Positions 6,584-10,328 of a stretch of DNA of 10,328 nt are shown one piece after another. The notes under the pieces were generated by a model, which made no database searches, was not told the DNA's origin, and was given only the letters and a program-made list of their open reading frames with translations. Source of the stretch: Rhodobacterales bacterium (GTDB lineage Bacteria; Pseudomonadota; Alphaproteobacteria; Rhodobacterales; Rhodobacteraceae); assembly GCA_013298485.1 (NCBI GenBank), contig JAAFHS010000045.1, positions 1 through 10,328 on the forward strand, written 5' to 3'. Each line of letters opens with the position of its first letter. Within the stretch, counting starts at the first letter, position 1. A program made the translations under genes and the position numbers.

Positions 6584-7182
6584 GCCTTGCCCTGCCGGAG
6601 GCCGGTGCGGGGTTTGCGGTAAAACACATTGATGCTGGCCATGTCGTTGATGTAGTTCAGCGCGGTGATTTGATAGGACATGACGTCGACGCCCAGCCGC
6701 GCGGACAGGTCGGCCCTCATGCGTGCGGGGTTCGACAGGGCATCATGGTCGATCTTGTCGAGCGTGATTTTCACGCCATCCGCCGAGCGCAGGATCAGCG
6801 GATGATCCAGCACATAGGCGCTGAAGATGACGACGGCGGCGACGGCGGCCACAAAGGGCAGGGTTGTGCCGATGACAGAACAGATGACGGCGATGGCGAT
6901 GGCCCCGAAGAAATAGGTGATTTCGATCTTGCTGATCGGTTCGGATCGCAAGGTGAACAGGGCGAGGATGGCAAATAGCCCGAACCCTGCGGTGATGCTG
7001 AATTCCACGGATGACAGCACGGTCAGCACGCCGAAGACAAAGACGTTGAACATGGATGCCGCTGTCACCAGCTCCTTGTCGCGGTAGCGGCGATAGTACA
7101 GCCCGAAGACAAGGATCAACATCGACAAGACATTGATACCAAAGCGCATTGCGGTTTCCGTACTGGGAAGCTGGTCAATCAT
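6580..7182 (-). CDS. DUF4956 membrane protein, partner of the VTC polymerase
   Basis: The 200-aa protein has four or five hydrophobic helices at about residues 12-30, 44-58, 62-79, 88-106 and 108-125, then a soluble C-terminal domain of about 75 residues. The conserved DUF4956 segment is GFGLFAILALFTLRSEPI (66-83). DUF4956 genes often sit beside VTC-domain genes, and the ATGA overlap with the polymerase gene supports a shared complex. A role in anchoring the enzyme or moving polyphosphate across the membrane is inference. I chose Met at 7182, with AAAAGG upstream, over the longer frame to 7257, because the extra N-terminal residues are read through the putative regulatory repeats and look non-coding. 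Confidence 0.85.
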   Translation of the reverse strand: MIDQLPSTETAMRFGINVLSMLILVFGLYYRRYRDKELVTAASMFNVFVFGVLTVLSSVEFSITAGFGLFAILALFTLRSEPISKIEITYFFGAIAIAVICSVIGTTLPFVAAVAAVVIFSAYVLDHPLILRSADGVKITLDKIDHDALSNPARMRADLSARLGVDVMSYQITALNYINDMASINVFYRKPRTGLRQGKA

Positions 7183-7185
7183 TGT

Positions 7186-7235
7186 GTGAACCTTTTGTAA
7201 CGGCACAGTGAATTTTTTGTAACATCCTGCGTAAA
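7186..7235 (-). promoter_or_regulatory. Four 11-bp-phased KTYAC repeats, likely response-regulator array
   Basis: On the minus strand GTTAC begins at 7223, TTCAC at 7212, GTTAC at 7201 and TTCAC at 7190, each exactly 11 bp apart. A fifth copy, TTTAC, begins at 7235, one base out of phase. The 9-mer GTTACAAAA is repeated exactly, 22 bp apart. Direct repeats with one-turn spacing are the usual layout of PhoB/OmpR-family sites. The unit recalls the PHO-box core (GTCAC/GTCAT) but is not an exact match. The array runs up to and includes the ribosome site of the DUF4956 gene. Confidence 0.5.
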
Positions 7236-7396
7236 CCCGGGGGTCAGGAGGCCGCAATAAACGCAGGGTCGAAAGCCTTGGGTCAAACGGTCTAGGCGCA
7301 TAAACCAGCAGGGCAGAGGTTCTAAACCTGCGGTATAATGCGCCCCGTATGTCATGGTGCGGGGGGTGCGTGGCGTCATTAATATGAATGGAAGAT

Positions 7397-7420
7397 TGTA
7401 TTCAGTTTTGTTGAATGACA
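7397..7420. promoter_or_regulatory. Imperfect dyad ahead of the hpsN-like gene
   Basis: TGTATTCA (7397-7404) and TGAATGACA (7412-7420) are inverted repeats with one inserted G, around a 7-nt centre. The core ATTCA-N7-TGAAT is exact and also fits the T-N11-A form of LysR-type sites. It is 72 nt before the dehydrogenase start. No regulator gene is in the window. Confidence 0.35.
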
Positions 7421-7491
7421 GTCTTGTCCGTTGTCAGCCTGCCTGGCTTGGCGTTGGATCATCCGCGATCATTTTTTCAGGCGTGCAGGCC

Positions 7492-8765
7492 ATGACCCAG
7501 ACCTACCTTAAGCGCGGCGCGGCCGCCGACCCTGTCGCAGGGGCGGACCTGACGCAGTCCGTGGCGGCGATGCTGGCGGAACTGGAGGCGGGGGGGGAGG
7601 CCGTGGCCACGCGCATGGCGCGCGATCTTGATCGGTTCGAGGGTGAGGTGGTGGTGCCCGAGGCCGCGATCGATGCGGCCTGCGCGCGGGTGCCGCAGTC
7701 CCTGAAAGACGACATCGCCTATGCGCATGACAACATCGCGCGTTTTGCCGGCGCGCAGCGCGCCTCGCTGCAGCCGTTCGAGGTGGAACTGCGCCCCGGT
7801 CTTGTGGCGGGGCAGCGGCTGATCCCGGTGTCGGCGGCGGGCTGCTATGTGCCGGGGGGGCGGTACAGCCATATCGCGAGCGCCATGATGACGGTGACGA
7901 CAGCCAAGGTCGCAGGCGTGGCGCATGTCGCGGCCGTCTCGCCGCCGCGCGGCGGTGCGCCTGCCGGTATTCCGGATGCGATCCTCTATACGCTGCGTCT
8001 GTGCGGAGCGGACCGGGTGCTGGCGCTGGGCGGCATTCAGGGTGTGGCGGCGATGGCGTTCGGGATGTTCGGCCTGCCGCGCGCAGATATCCTGGTCGGA
8101 CCGGGCAATCAGTTCGTGGCAGAGGCGAAGCGGCTGCTTTACGGCCGCGTGGGCATCGACATGGTGGCGGGGCCGACGGACAGCATGGTGATCGCGGATG
8201 CGACGGCCGATCCGGAGGTGGTGGCCTGGGATCTGGTGGGGCAGGCGGAGCATGGGACAAACTCGCCGGTCTGGCTGGTGACGGATGATGCGACGCTTGC
8301 GGCAGATGTGGGGCGGCTGGTGCCGATCTTCGCGGCGGACCTGCCGCAGCCGAACCGGGCGGCGGCAGAGGGGGCCTGGGCGGCGCTGGGCGAGATCATC
8401 CTGTGCGAGGGGCGCGAGGCCATGGCGGCCGTGGCAGACCGGCTGGCACCGGAACATCTGCCGGTGATCTTGACTGGTGGAAGGGGCGGCTGCAGGCCTA
8501 TGGATCACTGTTTCTGGGGGCGGAAAGCACGGTGGCCTTTGGCGACAAGGCGGCGGGCACAAACCATGTGCTGCCAACATCGGGGGCGGCCCGCTATACA
8601 GGGGGGCTTTCGGTGCATAAGTTCGTGAAAACGGTCACATGGCAGCGGGTGACGGCGGAAGCGCTGCCGCGGCTGGCGGCGGTGACGGCGCATATCAGCC
8701 GGGTCGAGGGGATGGAGGGCCATGCGCGCACGGCCGATATCCGGCTGGAGAAGTTCGTGCGTTAG
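7492..8765 (+). pseudogene. hpsN: Frameshifted HpsN-like sulfopropanediol dehydrogenase (HisD family)
   Basis: The intact family member is an NAD- and zinc-dependent cytosolic enzyme; HpsN oxidises (R)-2,3-dihydroxypropane-1-sulfonate to sulfolactate, while HisD makes histidine. The first frame gives 325 good codons: AAGCYVPGGRYSHIASAMMT (115-134), GPGNQFVAEAKR (203-214), GQAEHGTNSPVWLV (250-263, with zinc ligands Gln251 and His254) and APEHL (319-323, catalytic Glu-His). At about 8466 the homology moves to another frame and continues as DLDWWKGRLQAYGSLFLG, AFGDKAAGTNHVLPT, GGLSVHKF and VEGMEGHARTADIRL, ending at 8765. The HAR-TADIRL ending and TNSPVWLV favour HpsN-type over HisD. Family spacing suggests a 10-nt deletion. 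Translation without a shift ends at 8628 (378 aa) and lacks the Asp/His zinc residues. cuyA follows after 98 nt. Confidence 0.85.
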
Positions 8766-8795
8766 TGGTTGAAGGATATCACCCTTGGCCAGCCG

Positions 8796-8816
8796 CCGGG
8801 GGTTTCACACCCCCGG
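8796..8816. repeat. GC hairpin between hpsN-like gene and cuyA
   Basis: CCGGGGGT (8796-8803) and ACCCCCGG (8809-8816) form a perfect 8-bp stem with loop TTCAC, followed by ACCCCC rather than T. This pattern of G-run/C-run stem plus ACCCCC is a common intergenic motif in GC-rich alphaproteobacteria. It may stabilise or end the upstream mRNA, or be a dispersed extragenic repeat. Confidence 0.5.
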
Positions 8817-8863
8817 ACCCCCGTGGGATAGTTGGAAACAGAGGAAGATCAAAGGACTTGACC

Positions 8864-9862
8864 ATGCAGCTTTCGCGTTTTCCCCGTATCCGCCTGGGCC
8901 ATCTGCCGACGCCTTTGGAGCATATGCCGCGCCTGTCGGCGATGCTGGGGCCGGAAATCTGGATCAAGCGGGATGATTGCACGGGGCTGTCGACCGGGGG
9001 CAACAAGACCCGCAAGCTGGAATTCCTGATGGCCGAGGCGGTGGCGATGGGTGCGGATATCGTGCTGACGCAGGGGGCCACGCAATCCAATCACGCGCGC
9101 CAGACGGCGGCGGCGGCGGCGAAGCTGGGGATGGATTGCCACATCCTGCTGGAGGATCGCACAGGGTATAACGAGCCGAACTACCGCCTGAACGGCAATG
9201 TGCTGCTGGACGTTTTGCATGGGGCGACGATTGAACATCGCGGGCCGGGGCTGGACATGAATGCGGAGATGTTCGCGGTGGCCGACCGGATGACGACGGA
9301 GGGGCGCAAGCCCTATGCCATCGTGGGGGGCGGGTCGAACGCGACGGGGGCGCTGGGCTATGTCAACTGCGCGCTGGAACTGCTGGGGCAGATGGTGGAA
9401 CGAGGGATTGCGTTCGATCACATGGTGACGGCGACGGGATCGGCGGGAACGCATGCGGGGCTGATCGTGGGGTTGAAGGCGCTGCATGCGCAGCTGCCGC
9501 TGCTGGGGATCGGGGTGCGCGCGCCAAAGGAAAAGCAGGAAGAGAATGTCTTCAAGCTGGCGCAGCTGACAGAGGCGAAGCTGGGGATCGGGTCGGTGGT
9601 GGCGCGCGCCGATGTGGTGGCGAACTGCGACTATATCGGGCAGGGCTATGGCATCCCGGCGGACAGCACGCTGGAGGCGATTGATATCTTTGCGCGCACT
9701 GAGGCGATTTTGCTGGACCCGGTCTATTCCGGCAAGGGGGCGGCGGGGCTGATTGATCTTTGCCGCAAGGGGCATTTCAAGAAGGGCGAGCGGATCGTGT
9801 TCCTGCATACCGGGGGGGCGATTGGTTTGACGGGCTACACCCATGTGCTGCCGCACGCATGA
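8864..9862 (+). CDS. cuyA: PLP-dependent L-cysteate sulfo-lyase / D-cysteine desulfhydrase family
   Basis: The 332-aa cytosolic enzyme belongs to the fold-type II PLP family of ACC deaminase and D-cysteine desulfhydrase. CuyA cleaves L-cysteate to pyruvate, sulfite and ammonium. The PLP lysine is Lys48 in GGNKTRKLEFL (45-55), SNH (75-77) follows, the phosphate loop is TGSAGTHAG (191-199), and LDPVYSGKG (284-292) closes the active site. GGNKTRK and LLEDRTGY (95-102) look more like marine CuyA than enteric DcyD, which has GGNKLRK as I recall. Length fits. The ATG at 8864 has AAAGGA upstream and the protein starts MQLSRFPRIRLGHLPTPLEH, the normal family start, so the longer open frame is rejected. 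It follows an HpsN-like pseudogene and overlaps a racemase gene. D-cysteine desulfhydrase remains the alternative. Confidence 0.8.
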   Translation: MQLSRFPRIRLGHLPTPLEHMPRLSAMLGPEIWIKRDDCTGLSTGGNKTRKLEFLMAEAVAMGADIVLTQGATQSNHARQTAAAAAKLGMDCHILLEDRTGYNEPNYRLNGNVLLDVLHGATIEHRGPGLDMNAEMFAVADRMTTEGRKPYAIVGGGSNATGALGYVNCALELLGQMVERGIAFDHMVTATGSAGTHAGLIVGLKALHAQLPLLGIGVRAPKEKQEENVFKLAQLTEAKLGIGSVVARADVVANCDYIGQGYGIPADSTLEAIDIFARTEAILLDPVYSGKGAAGLIDLCRKGHFKKGERIVFLHTGGAIGLTGYTHVLPHA

Positions 9863-10328
9863 AGACGGTTGGCATCATCGGGGGGATGGGGCCGGAGGCG
9901 ACGATTTTGCTGATGCAAAAGGTCATGGCTGCCGTGGCCGCGCGTGATGACGCCGACCATATCCCGTTGATCGTGCATCAAAACCCGGCGGTGCCAAGCC
10001 GGATCAAGCGGTTGATCGACGGGGTGGGGGATGACCCCGGCCCGGTTCTGGCGCAAATGGCGCGGGATTTGCACAGCGCAGGTGCGATGGCGTTGGCGAT
10101 GCCGTGCAACACCGCGCATGCCTATGCGCCGCAGATTGCCGATGCGACGCCACTGCCGTTTCTGGACATGCGCAGCGCCACGGTGGCCGCGTTGCCAAAG
10201 GGGCGGATCGGCATGCTCGCATCGCCTGCCGTGCGGCTGACGGGCGCGTTTGATGCGGCCTTTGCCACCGCAGGGTTGGTTCCCGTCTGGCCGCGCGATG
10301 ATGCGCCGGTGCTGGCCCTGATCCGGGC
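9859..10328 (+). CDS. Aspartate/glutamate racemase family protein (3' end outside window)
   Basis: The ATG overlaps the cuyA stop as ATGA, and the frame stays open for 156 codons to the window edge. It begins MKTVGIIGGMGPEAT, the classic opening of this cofactor-independent racemase family. HIPLIVHQNPAVPSRIK (34-50) and MPCNTAHAY (81-89) follow, with catalytic Cys83. The second catalytic cysteine would lie near residue 190, beyond the window. Members interconvert L- and D-aspartate or related acids by two-base chemistry. Overlap with cuyA suggests that the substrate may be an aspartate analogue in the same pathway, such as cysteate, but this is inference. Confidence 0.88.
   Translation, partial: MKTVGIIGGMGPEATILLMQKVMAAVAARDDADHIPLIVHQNPAVPSRIKRLIDGVGDDPGPVLAQMARDLHSAGAMALAMPCNTAHAYAPQIADATPLPFLDMRSATVAALPKGRIGMLASPAVRLTGAFDAAFATAGLVPVWPRDDAPVLALIR

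Larger units (their letters stand above)
7183..7491. other. Divergent control region between DUF4956-VTC and the hpsN-like gene
   Basis: No gene is supported in this 309-nt stretch; the open frame into the dehydrogenase can be extended back to 7354 but without family similarity. It is more AT-rich than its neighbours. It holds the phased KTYAC array (7186-7235), a 7-bp inverted repeat CCTGCGT/ACGCAGG (7226-7232 and 7261-7267), four copies of TAAAC (7232, 7258, 7301, 7323) and a dyad at 7397-7420. A perfect TATAAT (7334-7339) faces the plus strand, but no good -35 hexamer lies 16-18 nt upstream; if used, it would leave a leader of about 145 nt. Confidence 0.6.

Noticed and set aside
5792..6622. 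276-aa plus-strand frame opposite the VTC gene
   Set aside because: Antisense to a protein with all VTC tunnel motifs; no independent support.
7354..7491. N-terminal extension of the hpsN-like protein from 7354
   Set aside because: The 46 extra residues have no family similarity and the region holds regulatory-looking dyads; the family start fits ATG 7492.
8452..8480. Programmed ribosomal frameshift in the hpsN-like gene
   Set aside because: No slippery heptamer or following stem-loop is visible at the junction, and residues expected between EHL and DLDWW would still be missing, so a deletion fits better.
7477..8580. 367-aa open frame on the minus strand opposite the hpsN-like gene
   Set aside because: Its composition (His/Arg-rich) is typical of antisense frames in GC-rich DNA, and the plus strand carries clear HisD/HpsN motifs.
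7492..8765. Genuine histidine-biosynthetic hisD
   Set aside because: The TNSPVWLV, DLDWW and EGMEGHARTADIRL segments match the sulfopropanediol dehydrogenase subgroup, and the neighbour is cuyA rather than his genes.
8639..8863. N-terminal extension of CuyA from 8639
   Set aside because: It overlaps the end of the hpsN-like gene and the intergenic hairpin, while ATG 8864 has a ribosome site and the normal family N-terminus.

Overview
The window reads as chromosomal DNA of a GC-rich alphaproteobacterium, most likely Rhodobacteraceae (Rhodobacter/Paracoccus/Roseobacter side). The case rests on GC-rich codon use, a DUF1476 protein very like the Paracoccus F1-ATPase zeta subunit, a Bmt-type homocysteine methyltransferase, a stand-alone purS, and a sulfonate-type dehydrogenase next to a cuyA-like gene. 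I saw no insertion sequence, CRISPR array, tRNA, rRNA or phage gene.

Layout. Positions 1-135 hold a perfect 25-nt palindrome and a terminator-like hairpin. A minus-strand block runs from about 4182 down to 136: a DUF3052-like protein, the ATPase zeta-subunit homologue, a short MprF-type membrane aminoacyl-phospholipid synthase, and a betaine/homocysteine methyltransferase placed 21 nt after it. Divergent from this block is purC (4338-5096), with a good promoter and a hairpin in its leader. A 400-nt gap of GC-rich hairpins follows, then purS (5497-5736). The usual next gene, purQ, is absent. Instead there is a convergent two-gene unit on the minus strand, a DUF4956 membrane protein and a VTC-domain polyphosphate polymerase, overlapping by ATGA. 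A divergent control region (7183-7491) then leads to a plus-strand cluster: a broken HpsN/HisD-family dehydrogenase, a CuyA-like PLP sulfo-lyase, and an Asp/Glu racemase that overlaps cuyA by ATGA and runs off the window.

Function. Three themes stand out: housekeeping purine synthesis with ATPase inhibition; membrane lipid or polyphosphate physiology (MprF-like, DUF4956-VTC); and C3-sulfonate catabolism (HpsN oxidises dihydroxypropanesulfonate, CuyA splits L-cysteate). The most notable observations are four KTYAC motifs at exact 11-bp spacing immediately upstream of the DUF4956-VTC unit, which look like a response-regulator array; a deletion, best explained as 10 nt, that destroys the HpsN-like gene beside its conserved EHL motif; and a PurC that departs from the family at two normally conserved stretches. 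All functional calls come from reading the sequence and recalled family motifs; no database search was run.
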